Of a DNA stretch of 64,000 nt, positions 32,936 to 42,603 are shown piece by piece. Made by a program: the position numbers and the translations under genes. Source of the stretch: Burkholderiaceae bacterium (lineage in GTDB: Bacteria > Pseudomonadota > Gammaproteobacteria > Burkholderiales > Burkholderiaceae_C); the NCBI GenBank assembly GCA_014879655.1, contig JACSRS010000096.1, positions 25,473 to 89,472 of the forward strand, in the 5' to 3' direction. Below the pieces are notes generated by a model, which saw only the letters and a program-made list of their open reading frames with translations, was not told the origin of the DNA and ran no database searches. Positions within the stretch are counted from its first letter, which is position 1. Every line of letters starts with the position of its first letter.

Positions 32936-34894
32936 ATGGCCAAAGACTTCAGCGCGATGGAGGACAGCAACCGCTCGTCCAATCCCGACATCCACAGCCT
33001 GTCGGACCCGCGCCGCCGCACCCTGTTGCAGCTGTCGGTCGGCGCAGCGTCAGCGGCGTTGTTCTCACCCTGGCTGGCCGGATGCGCCTCCGCCCAATCG
33101 GCACCCGTCGGGGCAACCCAGCGACTCAAACCGGGCTTCAAATCCGTCCCGGTCGACACCTCCGACCGCCTGGTCGTGCCGGACGGCTACGTGGCGGCGG
33201 CGTTGGCCGCCTGGGGCGAACCCGTGGGCGTGCCGGGCCAGATGCCCGCCTGGAAAGCGGACGCCAGCAACAGCGCCGCAGAACAGGCCGTGCAGATGGG
33301 CATGCACCACGACGGCATTCATTACTTTCCGCTCGAAAATGGTGCACAAGGCAGTCGCCACGGCTTGCTGGTGATGAACCACGAATACGTCGACGACGGT
33401 CTGCTGCATCCGGGTGGCATGCAGCCCTGGACGGCCGAGAAGGTGCGCAAGGCCCAGGCTGCCCACGGCATTTCGGTGATCGAGGTCGTTGAAACACCCG
33501 CCGGCTGGCAGATGGTGCGGCCGAGCCGCCATGCGCGGCGCATCACCGCCGTGACGCCGTTCCGTCTGAGCGGGCCGGCTTCGGGTCATTCGCTGATGAA
33601 GACCGCCGCCGACCCGGCCGGGCAAACCGTGCTGGGCACGCTGAACAACTGCGCCGCCGGCATGACGCCCTGGGGCACCTACCTGAGCGGCGAAGAAAAC
33701 TTCCGCTTCTACTTTGCAGGTGGCGACAAGCCCGACGCCCACCAGCAACGCTGGGGCATCACCAAAGCGGCGTTTTTCCGCTGGCCGGAACACGACGAGC
33801 GCTTTGACGCCACCCGCCACCCCAACGAGTTCAACCGCTTCGGCTGGGTGGTGGAAGTCGACCCGATGGACCCGGCCAGCGCCCCCATCAAACGCACGGC
33901 GCTGGGCCGGGCCGCGCACGAAGGCGCCTGGGTGGCGGTCACCCGCGACGGGCGTGCGGTGGTCTACAGCGGTGAGGACGCGCGCTTCGAATACATCTAC
34001 AAGTTCGTCAGCCGGGACGCCATCCGGCCTGCAGGTGGCGGATTGTCCAAGGCACAGGCCAATCGGGACTTGCTGGACCACGGCACGCTGTACGTGGCCC
34101 GGTTCAACGCCGACGGCACCGGCGCGTGGTTGCCACTGGTGCATGGCGAGGGACCGCTGACCGCGGCCAACGGTTTTGCCGACCAGGGCGAGGTGCTCAT
34201 CAAGGCGCGCCAGGCCAGCGACCTGCTGGGTGCCACCAAGATGGATCGCCCCGAATGGCTGGCCATCGACCCGATCAGCGGCACGATCTACTGCACGCTG
34301 ACCAACAACAGTGCGCGCGGCGCAAAGGGCCAGCCGCCAGTCGACGCGGCCAACCCCCGGGCCAACAACAGCCATGGCCACATCATTCGCTGGGACGAGG
34401 GCGCGGCGCCGGGCGGTGACTTCCATGCCACGGTGTTCCGCTGGAACCATTTGGTGCTGGCCGGCGATCCGGCCAACGCCCGCGCCGAGGCCAGGGGCAA
34501 CATCAACGGCGACATCTATGGATGCCCCGATGGCATTGCGTTTGACGCCCGCGGCCTGCTGTGGATACAGACCGACGCCCACGCCTCGCAGATGTACCAG
34601 GGAGAATTTCGCAATATCGGCAACAACCAGATGCTGGCCTGCGACGTCACCACCGGCGAGACCCGGCGTTTTCTGACCGGGCCGACCAACTGCGAGATCA
34701 CCGGCCTGGCGCTGACACCCGATGGCCGCACCCTGTTCATCAACGTCCAGCACCCGGGCGAAACGCCCAGCGATCGCAGCGATCCGGCCGATCCTGCGCG
34801 CTTTTCGAACTGGCCCGACTTCAGGCCCGGTGGCCGACCCCGGTCTGCCACCGTGGTGATCCGCAAAAAGGACGGTGGGCTGATTGGCAGCTGA
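32936..34894 (+). CDS. phoX: PhoX-family phosphatase
   Basis: This 652-residue exported protein belongs to the DUF839/PhoX alkaline phosphatases, which use Ca and Fe. The signal has a twin-arginine stretch DPRRRTLLQLSVGAASAALF and then LAGCAS, which also reads as a lipobox. The mature part has MNHEYVDDGLLHPGG, NNCAAGMTPWGTYLSGEENF, the acid-rich SGEDARFEYIYKFVS, RPEWLAIDPISGTIYCTLTN and GCPDGIAFDARGLLWIQTD, as in PhoX. It follows xthA by 35 bases and would release phosphate from organic esters. Confidence 0.9.
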   Translation: MAKDFSAMEDSNRSSNPDIHSLSDPRRRTLLQLSVGAASAALFSPWLAGCASAQSAPVGATQRLKPGFKSVPVDTSDRLVVPDGYVAAALAAWGEPVGVPGQMPAWKADASNSAAEQAVQMGMHHDGIHYFPLENGAQGSRHGLLVMNHEYVDDGLLHPGGMQPWTAEKVRKAQAAHGISVIEVVETPAGWQMVRPSRHARRITAVTPFRLSGPASGHSLMKTAADPAGQTVLGTLNNCAAGMTPWGTYLSGEENFRFYFAGGDKPDAHQQRWGITKAAFFRWPEHDERFDATRHPNEFNRFGWVVEVDPMDPASAPIKRTALGRAAHEGAWVAVTRDGRAVVYSGEDARFEYIYKFVSRDAIRPAGGGLSKAQANRDLLDHGTLYVARFNADGTGAWLPLVHGEGPLTAANGFADQGEVLIKARQASDLLGATKMDRPEWLAIDPISGTIYCTLTNNSARGAKGQPPVDAANPRANNSHGHIIRWDEGAAPGGDFHATVFRWNHLVLAGDPANARAEARGNINGDIYGCPDGIAFDARGLLWIQTDAHASQMYQGEFRNIGNNQMLACDVTTGETRRFLTGPTNCEITGLALTPDGRTLFINVQHPGETPSDRSDPADPARFSNWPDFRPGGRPRSATVVIRKKDGGLIGS

Positions 34895-34912
34895 GCGCCG
34901 GTAGCACCGGCC

Positions 34913-36445
34913 CTACTCCAGCCCCAGCTCCTGGATCTTGCGGGTGATGGTGTTGCGGCCGATACCCAGTTTCTGGGCGGCCTCGATGCGCCGGCCCCGG
35001 GTGCAGCCCAGCGCGGCCTGAATCAGGCTGGTCTCGAAGCGGCGCGTCAGCACATCCCAGACATCTTCGCGGCCGGCGGCCAGCAGATCGTGCGCTTCGC
35101 GCTCGAGCGCATGTTCCCAGACCTCTCCCGCACCCGTCAGGTCGGCTGTGACCGCCGACACAGGCGTCTGCATGGCTGGCGCGGGATCACCTGCAACGGC
35201 CTGCGGGTCGGCCACAACTGCAGGTTCGGTGGTCGCGGACACCTGCATCGCCGCTGACGCGACGGCGGCCGGTGCCGGCGCGCTGCCCAGCACCTCGGGC
35301 GGCAGGTCCTTCAACTCAATCACCTGCGCCGGCGCCATAACGGTCAGCCAATGGCAGATGTTCTCCAGCTGGCGCACATTGCCGGGGAAATGAAACTGCC
35401 CCAGCCGCGCCACCGCCGCATCCGAAATGCGCTTGGGCTCTACACCGAGCTGCCGGGCGCTCTGTTGCAAAAAGTGGCGCGTCAGCATCGGGATGTCTTC
35501 TCGCCGGTCGGTCAGGCGCGGCAGGCGCAGGCGGATCACGTTCAAACGGTGAAACAGGTCTTCGCGAAAACTGCCCTCCTTGACCCTTTGCTCCAGATCC
35601 TGGTGCGTGGCGGCAATCACCCGCACATTGGACTTGACGGCGCTGTGGCCGCCCACCCGGTAGAAGCTTCCATCGGAGAGCACGCGCAGCAGGCGGGTCT
35701 GCAGGTCAAACGGCATGTCGCCGATCTCGTCCAGAAACAGCGTGCCGCCATCGGCCTGTTCGAACCGCCCGCGCCGCATGGTCTGCGCACCGGTGAACGC
35801 GCCCCGCTCATGCCCGAACAGTTCCGATTCGAGCAGGTCCTTCGGGATGGCGGCCGTGTTGATGGCCACAAACGGTCCGCTGGCACGTGGTGAATGCTTG
35901 TGCAGCGCCCGGGCGACCAGTTCCTTGCCCGAGCCCGATTCACCGGTGATCAGCACCGTGACGTTGCTCTGTGAGAGCCGGCCGATGGCACGGAACACGT
36001 CCTGCATCGCCGGCGCCTGGCCCAGCATTTCGGGCGCCGCAGCCATGCGCTCCTCGGCGACCTCCTCGCGCTGGCTTTCTTCGACAGCGCGGTGGATCAG
36101 TTCGACGGCACGCGGCAGGTCGAACGGCTTGGGCAGGTATTCGAAGGCGCCGCCCTGAAAGGCCGATACGGCACTGTCCAGGTCGGAAAACGCGGTCATG
36201 ATGATGACGGGCAGGCCGGGCAGCTTTTCCTTGACCTTGCCGAGCAGGTCCAGGCCGGAGCCCCCCGGCATGCGGATGTCGCTGACCAGCACCTGCGGTC
36301 CATCATCAGCATCGGCAGACTCCAGCGCCGCCAGCACCTCGCGCGGGCTGACAAAGCTGCGGGTGGGCAGGTTCTCGCGCAGCAGCGCCTTCTCCAGCAC
36401 GAAACGGATGGACTGGTCATCATCAACTATCCAGATCGGTTTCAT
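34913..36445 (-). CDS. ntrC: Nitrogen regulation response regulator NtrC
   Basis: This is the sigma-54 activator of nitrogen-limitation genes. The 510 residues have a receiver domain with Asp in VLVSDIRMPGG (near 55), an AAA+ domain with Walker A GESGSGKE and ERGAFTGAQTM, and a Fis-type C-terminus (IQAALGCTRGRRIEAAQKLG, then RNTITRKIQELGLE). An Ala/Pro/Val-rich linker of about 80 residues before the DNA-binding domain is longer than in enteric NtrC. ntrB lies 31 bases upstream. Sites for it are present before glnA. Confidence 0.95.
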   Translation of the reverse strand: MKPIWIVDDDQSIRFVLEKALLRENLPTRSFVSPREVLAALESADADDGPQVLVSDIRMPGGSGLDLLGKVKEKLPGLPVIIMTAFSDLDSAVSAFQGGAFEYLPKPFDLPRAVELIHRAVEESQREEVAEERMAAAPEMLGQAPAMQDVFRAIGRLSQSNVTVLITGESGSGKELVARALHKHSPRASGPFVAINTAAIPKDLLESELFGHERGAFTGAQTMRRGRFEQADGGTLFLDEIGDMPFDLQTRLLRVLSDGSFYRVGGHSAVKSNVRVIAATHQDLEQRVKEGSFREDLFHRLNVIRLRLPRLTDRREDIPMLTRHFLQQSARQLGVEPKRISDAAVARLGQFHFPGNVRQLENICHWLTVMAPAQVIELKDLPPEVLGSAPAPAAVASAAMQVSATTEPAVVADPQAVAGDPAPAMQTPVSAVTADLTGAGEVWEHALEREAHDLLAAGREDVWDVLTRRFETSLIQAALGCTRGRRIEAAQKLGIGRNTITRKIQELGLE

Positions 36446-36476
36446 GTGGCGGACATCCCCTGCTGTTTGTTGGAAC

Positions 36477-37547
36477 CTAAGGCAACGGAATCAGAATCTT
36501 GAAATCCGTTCGGCCGGGCACACTGTCGCACTCGATCAGGCCATGATGCTGCTGGACAAAGGTTTGCGCCAGCGTCAGCCCCAGACCCGATCCCCCATCC
36601 CGCCCGGACACGAGTGGATAGAAGATGCGGTCCTTGATCGAGTCTGGCACGCCAGGCCCGTTGTCGATGACATGCAATTCCAGTGCCAGCCGGTAGCGCT
36701 GCTTGCCGAAGGTGATCTGCCGGACGACGCGCGAGCGAAAGACGATCTCGGCGTCACCGACCGCGATGCGCGGAGCCAGCGCCTGCGCGGCATTGTGAAC
36801 GATGTTCAGCAGCGCCTGAATGAGTTGTTCCCGGTCACCGCGAAACTCCGGAATCGAGGTGTCGTAGTCCCGCACCACCCGCAGCCCCCTGGGAAACTCC
36901 GCCAGCACCAGTGACCGCACCCGCTCGCACACTTCATGGATGTTCACGTCGCCCACCACATGGGGCCGGCGGTGCGGCGCCAGCAAGCGGTCCACCAGCG
37001 TCTGCAGACGATCGGCCTCGTGGATGATGACCTGGGTGTATTCGGCCAGTTCCTTCGAGTCGAGCTCCAGTTCCAGCAACTGCGCAGCTCCCCGGATGCC
37101 GCCCAGCGGATTCTTTATTTCGTGCGCGAGGTTGCGGATCAGCTCCTTGTTCGCCTGCGCCTGGTCGATCAGCCGCTCTTCGCGCTCCTGACGCGCCTGC
37201 GCCTCCAGCGGCAACAGCTCGACGATGATCTCGCCCGCGCGCTCGGTCTGGGCCACGATCACGTGGACGGGCAAGGGTTCGTGATGCACCCGCTTGAGCT
37301 GCGCGTCGTAACGCAGTGCGGCAAATTCGTTGCTGCGAGCCCCTTGCAGTGCGTGCCGCAGCACCACCGGATCGACGAAGCAGTCGGGCAGCGGCGCACC
37401 TTCGATGCTGCGGCGCGACAGCCCCATGGCATCTTCCAGCGCCGCATTGGCAAACAGCACCTGGCCGTCACCACGCACCACCGCTACCAGCGTGGCCAGC
37501 AGATCAAAAGCGTGGAAAGGGGAGGATCGCGGAGCAGCGGGTTTCAA
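36477..37547 (-). CDS. ntrB: Nitrogen regulation sensor kinase NtrB
   Basis: This soluble histidine kinase phosphorylates NtrC under nitrogen limitation and is controlled by PII. The 356 residues have a PAS domain (about 10-120), the H-box NLAHEIKNPLGGIRGAAQLL with the phospho-His, the N-box QLIQALLNIVHNAAQAL and G-boxes DNGPGVPD and GRDGGSGLGLTLAQ. The only suitable start is a TTG at 37547, five bases after the DUF4124 gene, without a clear ribosome site, which suggests coupling. Confidence 0.93.
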   Translation of the reverse strand: MKPAAPRSSPFHAFDLLATLVAVVRGDGQVLFANAALEDAMGLSRRSIEGAPLPDCFVDPVVLRHALQGARSNEFAALRYDAQLKRVHHEPLPVHVIVAQTERAGEIIVELLPLEAQARQEREERLIDQAQANKELIRNLAHEIKNPLGGIRGAAQLLELELDSKELAEYTQVIIHEADRLQTLVDRLLAPHRRPHVVGDVNIHEVCERVRSLVLAEFPRGLRVVRDYDTSIPEFRGDREQLIQALLNIVHNAAQALAPRIAVGDAEIVFRSRVVRQITFGKQRYRLALELHVIDNGPGVPDSIKDRIFYPLVSGRDGGSGLGLTLAQTFVQQHHGLIECDSVPGRTDFKILIPLP

Positions 37548-37552
37548 GCGGT

Positions 37553-38053
37553 TTATTTTGCCGCAGAACCCGCCGGAGTCGGCGCACGGCCCAACTCACG
37601 CCGGATGCCGGCGATGTCACTCTCCGTGCGAGCGATCGAGGCTTTCAGTTCGGCCGTGCGATCCAGGTACTTCTGGTAATTGCTGGCCTCCGAGCCCTGC
37701 TTGTCGGGTTGCCCGTCCTTGTACTCGGCCTTGAGTTCGGCCAGCCGGGTCTCGGCCTTCTTCAGTTCGGCCTCGAGCACCGCGCGGGCATCGGCGTCGC
37801 GGGCACGCTGGTCGCTTGAATCCACCCGCTGCCCGGCGCTTCCGGAAGCCCTGGGCGCACTCGCCGGCTGCGGCTGGCTCTGCACCTTGGTGCCGGGGAT
37901 CACACTGACGCCGGTGTTCTCGATCAGCTTGCAGGCCTTGGGGTCCACAGGCTTGTTGGTGTACTCGTTGCCACATCGATAGATACGGTCCTGCGCCTGC
38001 GCACTTTGCACCGCCATCAACGCCAGCAGGACCATCGGAAATACGTGCTTCAA
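37553..38053 (-). CDS. DUF4124-type exported protein between glnA and ntrB
   Basis: This 166-residue protein has a signal peptide ending near AQA-Q at residue 20 and a short DUF4124 domain with a Cys pair (RIYRCGNEYTNKPVDPKACK). A Pro/Ser-rich stretch and a long charged coiled coil follow (about 80-155; LEAELKKAETRLAELKAEYK). Its function is unknown. It is placed between glnA and ntrB and runs into ntrB almost without a gap, so it is co-transcribed with ntrBC. Confidence 0.8.
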   Translation of the reverse strand: MKHVFPMVLLALMAVQSAQAQDRIYRCGNEYTNKPVDPKACKLIENTGVSVIPGTKVQSQPQPASAPRASGSAGQRVDSSDQRARDADARAVLEAELKKAETRLAELKAEYKDGQPDKQGSEASNYQKYLDRTAELKASIARTESDIAGIRRELGRAPTPAGSAAK

Positions 38054-38133
38054 AACTGTTCCTCACCTCGGGGCCGGGTTGCAAGTATCGGTCAATCACC
38101 GGCGATGTCAAAACCGGGTTTTACGATACCAAC

Positions 38134-38161
38134 AAAAAAGGACGGCCGAAGCCGTCCTTTT
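38134..38161 (-). terminator. Rho-independent terminator after glnA
   Basis: On the minus strand AAAAGGACGGC-TTCG-GCCGTCC is followed by TTTTTT. It stands between glnA and the DUF4124-ntrBC genes, so most glnA transcripts should stop here. Confidence 0.88.
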
Positions 38162-38181
38162 GCAAAGTTTCGCTACAAAAC

Positions 38182-39597
38182 TTACAGCGAGTAATACATG
38201 TCGAACTCGACCGGATGGGTCGCCATGCGGAAACGCGTGACTTCCTGCATCTTCAGGTCGATGTAGGCGTCAAGGTAGGCGTCGGTGAACACACCGCCCT
38301 TGGTCAGGAAGGCACGGTCCTTGTCAAGGTATTCCAGCGCCTGGTCCAGACTGTGGCACACGGTCGGGATCAGCGCGTCTTCTTCGGGCGGCAGGTGATA
38401 CAGGTCCTTCGTCGCCGCTTCACCCGGATCGATCCTGTTCTCGACGCCGTCAAGGCCGGCCATCAGCAATGCCGCGAAGCCGAGGTAGGGGTTCATCAGC
38501 GGATCGGGGAAACGTGCCTCGACGCGACGGCCCTTGGGATTGGACACAAACGGGATACGGATCGAAGCCGAACGGTTCTTGGCCGAATAAGCTAGCTTCA
38601 CCGGTGCCTCAAAGCCAGGCACCAGGCGCTTGTAGCTGTTGGTGCCGGGGTTGGTGATCGCGTTCAGCGCACGGGCGTGCTTGATGATGCCGCCGATGTA
38701 GTGCAGTGCGAAATCGCTCAGGCCGGCATAACCGTCGCCGGCAAACAGGTTCTTGCCGTCTTTCCAGACGGACTGGTGCACATGCATGCCGGAACCGTTG
38801 TCACCAACGATGGGCTTGGGCATGAACGTGGCAGTCTTGCCATAGGCGTGGGCCACATTCTGGATCACGTACTTCTGCAATTGAACCCAGTCGGCGCGCT
38901 GCGTCAGCGTGCTGAACTTCGTGCCCAGCTCCATCTGGCCGGCGTTGGCCACTTCATGGTGGTGCACTTCAACCGGAATGCCCAGCGCTTCCAGCACCAG
39001 ACACATTTCGGAGCGCATGTCCTGGAAGCTGTCAACCGGCGGCACCGGGAAATAGCCACCCTTGACGGCGGGGCGATGCCCACTGTTGCCGTGCTCGTAT
39101 TCCTTGTCGGTGTTCCACGACGCTTCTTCAGAATCAATCTTCACGAAGCAGCCCGACATGTCGTTCTTCCAGCGCACGCTGTCGAACACGAAAAATTCGG
39201 GTTCCGGACCAAAGTAGGCAGTGTCGCCAAAGCCCGAGGCCTTCATGTAGGCTTCAGCACGCTTGGCGAGCGAACGCGGATCGCGCTCGTAAGCCTTGCC
39301 GTCGGAAGGATCAATCACATCGCAGCTCATGATCAGCGTGGATTCTTCAAAGAACGGATCAATGTTGGCGGTGTTCGGGTCGGGCATCAATTGCATGTCC
39401 GAGGCTTCGATGCCCTTCCAGCCGGCGATGGACGAGCCGTCAAATGCATGACCGTCGCTGAACTTGTCTTCATCAAATGCGGAAACGGGCACGGTCACGT
39501 GCTGTTCCTTGCCACGGGTATCGGTGAAACGGAAATCAACGAACTTGACTTCGTTTTCTTTCACCATCTTCATGACGTCTGCGACGGTCTTGGCCAT
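38182..39597 (-). CDS. glnA: Glutamine synthetase, type I
   Basis: This dodecameric enzyme makes glutamine from glutamate, ammonia and ATP. The 471 residues match GSI-beta: [48 protein letters not shown], a central [34 protein letters not shown], and the adenylylation region [14 protein letters not shown] with its Tyr. The ATG at 39597 has AAGGAG upstream. Expression should be driven by the sigma-54/NtrC site upstream. Confidence 0.97.
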   Translation of the reverse strand: MAKTVADVMKMVKENEVKFVDFRFTDTRGKEQHVTVPVSAFDEDKFSDGHAFDGSSIAGWKGIEASDMQLMPDPNTANIDPFFEESTLIMSCDVIDPSDGKAYERDPRSLAKRAEAYMKASGFGDTAYFGPEPEFFVFDSVRWKNDMSGCFVKIDSEEASWNTDKEYEHGNSGHRPAVKGGYFPVPPVDSFQDMRSEMCLVLEALGIPVEVHHHEVANAGQMELGTKFSTLTQRADWVQLQKYVIQNVAHAYGKTATFMPKPIVGDNGSGMHVHQSVWKDGKNLFAGDGYAGLSDFALHYIGGIIKHARALNAITNPGTNSYKRLVPGFEAPVKLAYSAKNRSASIRIPFVSNPKGRRVEARFPDPLMNPYLGFAALLMAGLDGVENRIDPGEAATKDLYHLPPEEDALIPTVCHSLDQALEYLDKDRAFLTKGGVFTDAYLDAYIDLKMQEVTRFRMATHPVEFDMYYSL

Positions 39598-39649
39598 CAG
39601 GTACTCCTTGTGGGGTGTCGTTGAAAAAATTGTGTTGCAGGCAGGGAAA

Positions 39650-39666
39650 TGCAGGTTTTGTGCCAG
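39650..39666 (-). promoter_or_regulatory. Sigma-54 promoter of glnA
   Basis: On the minus strand CTGGCACAAAACCTGCA matches the RpoN consensus TGGCAC-N5-TTGCA with one change. It lies about 53 bases before the glnA start and about 100 bp downstream of two NtrC-type sites. Confidence 0.85.
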
Positions 39667-39767
39667 ATCGGATCGACCGCGACGCCAACCAAACCGCAAT
39701 TGTGCCCGGTCCGGACTCCCGCAAACTGACAGCTGCCGAAAAGTTTCAGCAGGCTTCGATTCCATGA

Positions 39768-39808
39768 CGCACCCACTTGGTGCAAATCAATTGCACCAAT
39801 TCAGGGCA
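39768..39808. promoter_or_regulatory. Two NtrC binding sites upstream of glnA
   Basis: On the minus strand the two sites are TGCCCTGAATTGGTGCA (39792-39808) and TGCACCAAGTGGGTGCG (39768-39784). Each fits the NtrC consensus TGCAC-N7-GTGCA with one mismatch, and they are 24 bp apart centre to centre. The first ends exactly at the stop codon of the convergently placed upstream gene. Confidence 0.8.
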
Positions 39809-40690
39809 TCAAACCGTTCGCACCAACTCGGGGCCGAGCTGCAGCCCGAACGGTTGCAGCCCCGCCAGCAGCGCCGGCCAGGCCCGGGCCACTTCAGCCG
39901 CCGAGCCTTTCACGCCCAGCTCGATGTGACGGCCGTAGGTCGGGTCGTCGACGCTGGGCAGGCTGAACACGCGGATCGGTGCATGGTCGCGCTCGATCGC
40001 TTCCATCAGCGGCGTCAGCGCCGCTTCCATGGCGCCGAACACGATCACCGATTGCTCGATCCAGTGGCCCTTGCGGAACTGGCCGAAGTGGTGGGTGTCG
40101 AGCACCCACTCGATCATCGGCCAGGCCATCACCGGGAAACCGGGCACGAAATGAACCGCCCCGCCGACCGCGCCGGTGCAACTGAAGCCGGGGATCTTGT
40201 TGAAGGGGTTCGGAATGATCTGCGCACCCGCCGGAAACACCCCCATGTTCAGGCGGTGGATGTTGTCGGGCCGGTCCGGGTCCCACACCTGCCCCTGTTC
40301 GCGCGCCACATCGCGCATGCGCTCCTCGATCAGCGCCTGGGCCTGCGGGTGCAGCTGCAGGTCCACGCCCAGCGCCCGCGCCGCGCACTGGCGCGTGTGG
40401 TCGTCCGGCGTGGCACCAATGCCGCCACAGGAAAACACCACGTTGTCCGACGCAAAGGCCCGCTCCAGCGCCGCCGTGATGCGCTGGGGCGAATCGCCCA
40501 CATAGTCGGCCCATCCCAGCGACAGGCCGCGCGCACCCAGCAGTTCGATCACCTTGGGCAGGTGCTTGTCGGCGCGTTTGCCCGAGAGGATTTCGTCGCC
40601 GATGATGATCAGGCCAAAGGCCCCGCCCGGCTCAGGGCGAAGTGGTGGGGGCGGGTGCGGCAAGCGCGGGTCGGTCGGCGTTGGATTCAT
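39809..40690 (-). CDS. CinA-like molybdopterin-binding-domain protein
   Basis: This 293-residue protein has a MoaB/MogA-type domain as in the N-terminal half of CinA: GLIIIGDEILSGKRADKHLP, VVFSCGGIGATPDDHTRQCA and NPFNKIPGFSC. The C-terminal nicotinamide-nucleotide amidase domain of full CinA is absent. Pyrophosphatase activity on nucleotide cofactors is known for some relatives. Its Pro-rich N-terminus overlaps the EI24 gene by 59 bases, so an internal start is possible, though no good Met is present before the domain. Confidence 0.8.
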   Translation of the reverse strand: MNPTPTDPRLPHPPPPLRPEPGGAFGLIIIGDEILSGKRADKHLPKVIELLGARGLSLGWADYVGDSPQRITAALERAFASDNVVFSCGGIGATPDDHTRQCAARALGVDLQLHPQAQALIEERMRDVAREQGQVWDPDRPDNIHRLNMGVFPAGAQIIPNPFNKIPGFSCTGAVGGAVHFVPGFPVMAWPMIEWVLDTHHFGQFRKGHWIEQSVIVFGAMEAALTPLMEAIERDHAPIRVFSLPSVDDPTYGRHIELGVKGSAAEVARAWPALLAGLQPFGLQLGPELVRTV

Positions 40691-41537
40691 CCTGCAATGC
40701 TAGCGGTTGTGAAGCGGCCCCGCTGGCCGGATCGTTGCCCTCCTGCGCAGCCCGCATTTTCTGCAAGGCGGCCAGGCAGTAATGCGAGAACCACAGCGAG
40801 GAAAAGGCAAAAACCAGGGTGTAGATCCAGATCGCGATGGGCGCCAGAATCACGAAAGCCGCCGCAAACAGTGCACCCGAGGCCCAGACCACGCTCGGCG
40901 CCGCGCCGAGATACCCGGTGAGCACCCCCATGCCCAGCAGCCAGCCCTTGTGTTCACGCATCAATTGCTGGCGCTCGGCCTTGCTGGCGTGCTCGGCCAG
41001 CGCATCGAACGCCATCACGCGGTAGGTCAGCCAGCCCCAGATCAGCGGCGGCAGGATCAGGATCAGCGGCGGGATCAGCCAAAGCGGCAACGAGATGACG
41101 ATCGCGATCAGCGCCAGCAGCGTCGAGCCCAGCGACCACAGCACGCTCACCAGCACCGAGCCACCGTGGCGCCGCTCCAGCTCGGGGAACCGCCGCGTGG
41201 CCACCATGCGCACCAGCGCCGGCATCATCAGCACCGCTACCAGCAGCAGTGACAGCACCACGATCAGCGGCGTGACTGCAAAGATCACGATCAGCGGCGC
41301 CAGCGCCGCGCGCAGCTGGCCCACGCCCAGGCTGTCGAGCCAGCCCCAAAGCCTGGCCGCCCATTCGTACTCGTCCAGCGTCAGCCGCACCCACTCGACG
41401 GACGGGTGCCAGTAGAAGTGGCCCAGTGCCAGCGCCAGCACCACCATGATGATCAGCGGCAACAGCGACAACAGGATCACCCGCGGGTGCAGGCAGTAGG
41501 CAACGGCGCGCCAGAAAGCGTCGAACAGCAGACTCAT
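40632..41537 (-). CDS. EI24-domain (CysZ-like) membrane protein
   Basis: This 301-residue inner-membrane protein has about six hydrophobic segments and the EI24/CysZ layout. It starts FDAFWRAVAYCLHPRVILLS, has a long central paired helix (LALIAIVISLPLWLIPPLIL) with GWLTYRVMAFDALAEHASKA, and a polar Ala/Pro-rich tail. CysZ members move sulfate; this group is undefined. It runs into the CinA-like gene with a long overlap. Confidence 0.8.
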   Translation of the reverse strand: MSLLFDAFWRAVAYCLHPRVILLSLLPLIIMVVLALALGHFYWHPSVEWVRLTLDEYEWAARLWGWLDSLGVGQLRAALAPLIVIFAVTPLIVVLSLLLVAVLMMPALVRMVATRRFPELERRHGGSVLVSVLWSLGSTLLALIAIVISLPLWLIPPLILILPPLIWGWLTYRVMAFDALAEHASKAERQQLMREHKGWLLGMGVLTGYLGAAPSVVWASGALFAAAFVILAPIAIWIYTLVFAFSSLWFSHYCLAALQKMRAAQEGNDPASGAASQPLALQDESNADRPALAAPAPTTSP

Positions 41538-41643
41538 GTCGCAAGCATAACGGCCCGCGCGCCCGATCGATCAACCCGCATGGGCGATCCCGGACAGCGC
41601 TGCCGGGCTTGCGCAAGTCGGGCGTTGACGGTGCCGCGCCGGC

Positions 41644-42603
41644 TCAGCCCCTGCCCAGCAGGCGCCTGAAGCCCAGCCACTGCTGCGCCCAGAAACCGGC
41701 GCCGTAGTCGCGCCCCTCTTCCACCTGGTCGCGCACGCCGGTGGCGTCAAAGCGCTTTTCAAAATTGGCCGTGCCAAACAGCATGTCCCACCAGGGCAGC
41801 AGCACGCCGAAGTTGTAGCCGCCGAGCGTTCCCTTGCCCGCCGTCTCATGCCCGATACCGATGCTGTGGTGCAGGCGGTGAAAGCGCGGGCTGACCCACA
41901 GGCGCTCGCCGATGCGGCCAAACCACAGGCGCAGATTGGCGTGCTGGAAGCTCTCGCTGAGCTGGCTGAACGCCACCAGCATCACAAATTGCCCGGGCGC
42001 CACGCCGATCAGGATGGCCAGCACCGCAAACACGGCGTCGCGCAGCACGTCGTCGAGCAGGTGGTTGCGGTTGTCGGTCCACATCGTCATCTGCCGCTGC
42101 GAATGGTGCAGCGAATGCAGCGCCCACCACCAGTTGAACTGGTGCTGTGCGCGGTGCAACCAGTAATTGACGAAATCGAAAACGACCAGATAGATCACGA
42201 AGCTGACGAAAGCGCCGTCGGTGACGCCCGGCCACAGCTGGTCGATGTGCCAGGTGCCGAAACCCCGGCCCCGCAGCTCGCCAAAAAAGTTCTCCAGCGC
42301 GTTTTCAAGCGTGAAGAACATCACCAGCTTGAACAGGCCCAGCCGGTGAATCAGCGTGTAGAGCACATCGACCCGCACGGCGCGCCGGTCGGTGACCGGC
42401 TCCACCGGCCACAGGCGCTGCAGCGGCCCGATGACGAACAGAATGATCACGATCTGCAGCAGGCCCACCAGCAGCCAGCCGGTGCCGTCGTAGGCCACTT
42501 CCAGCAGGTTGCCGGCGCCCAGCGAAAACGCCAGCGGCTGCACCACCGTCACGTACAGCCACTGCTGCGCGGCGGCAAACGCGTCGGCCAGCTGCTCCAT
42601 CAT
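41644..42603 (-). CDS. Fatty acid hydroxylase/sterol desaturase family protein
   Basis: This 319-residue integral membrane protein carries the histidine clusters of the di-iron hydroxylase family: WLHRAQHQF, HSLHHSQRQM, and RFHRLHHSIGIGHE, with four or five membrane helices before and between them. Such enzymes hydroxylate or desaturate lipids. The substrate is unknown. Its start (ATGATG) overlaps the stop of the polysaccharide deacetylase gene, so the two are translationally coupled. Confidence 0.87.
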   Translation of the reverse strand: MMEQLADAFAAAQQWLYVTVVQPLAFSLGAGNLLEVAYDGTGWLLVGLLQIVIILFVIGPLQRLWPVEPVTDRRAVRVDVLYTLIHRLGLFKLVMFFTLENALENFFGELRGRGFGTWHIDQLWPGVTDGAFVSFVIYLVVFDFVNYWLHRAQHQFNWWWALHSLHHSQRQMTMWTDNRNHLLDDVLRDAVFAVLAILIGVAPGQFVMLVAFSQLSESFQHANLRLWFGRIGERLWVSPRFHRLHHSIGIGHETAGKGTLGGYNFGVLLPWWDMLFGTANFEKRFDATGVRDQVEEGRDYGAGFWAQQWLGFRRLLGRG

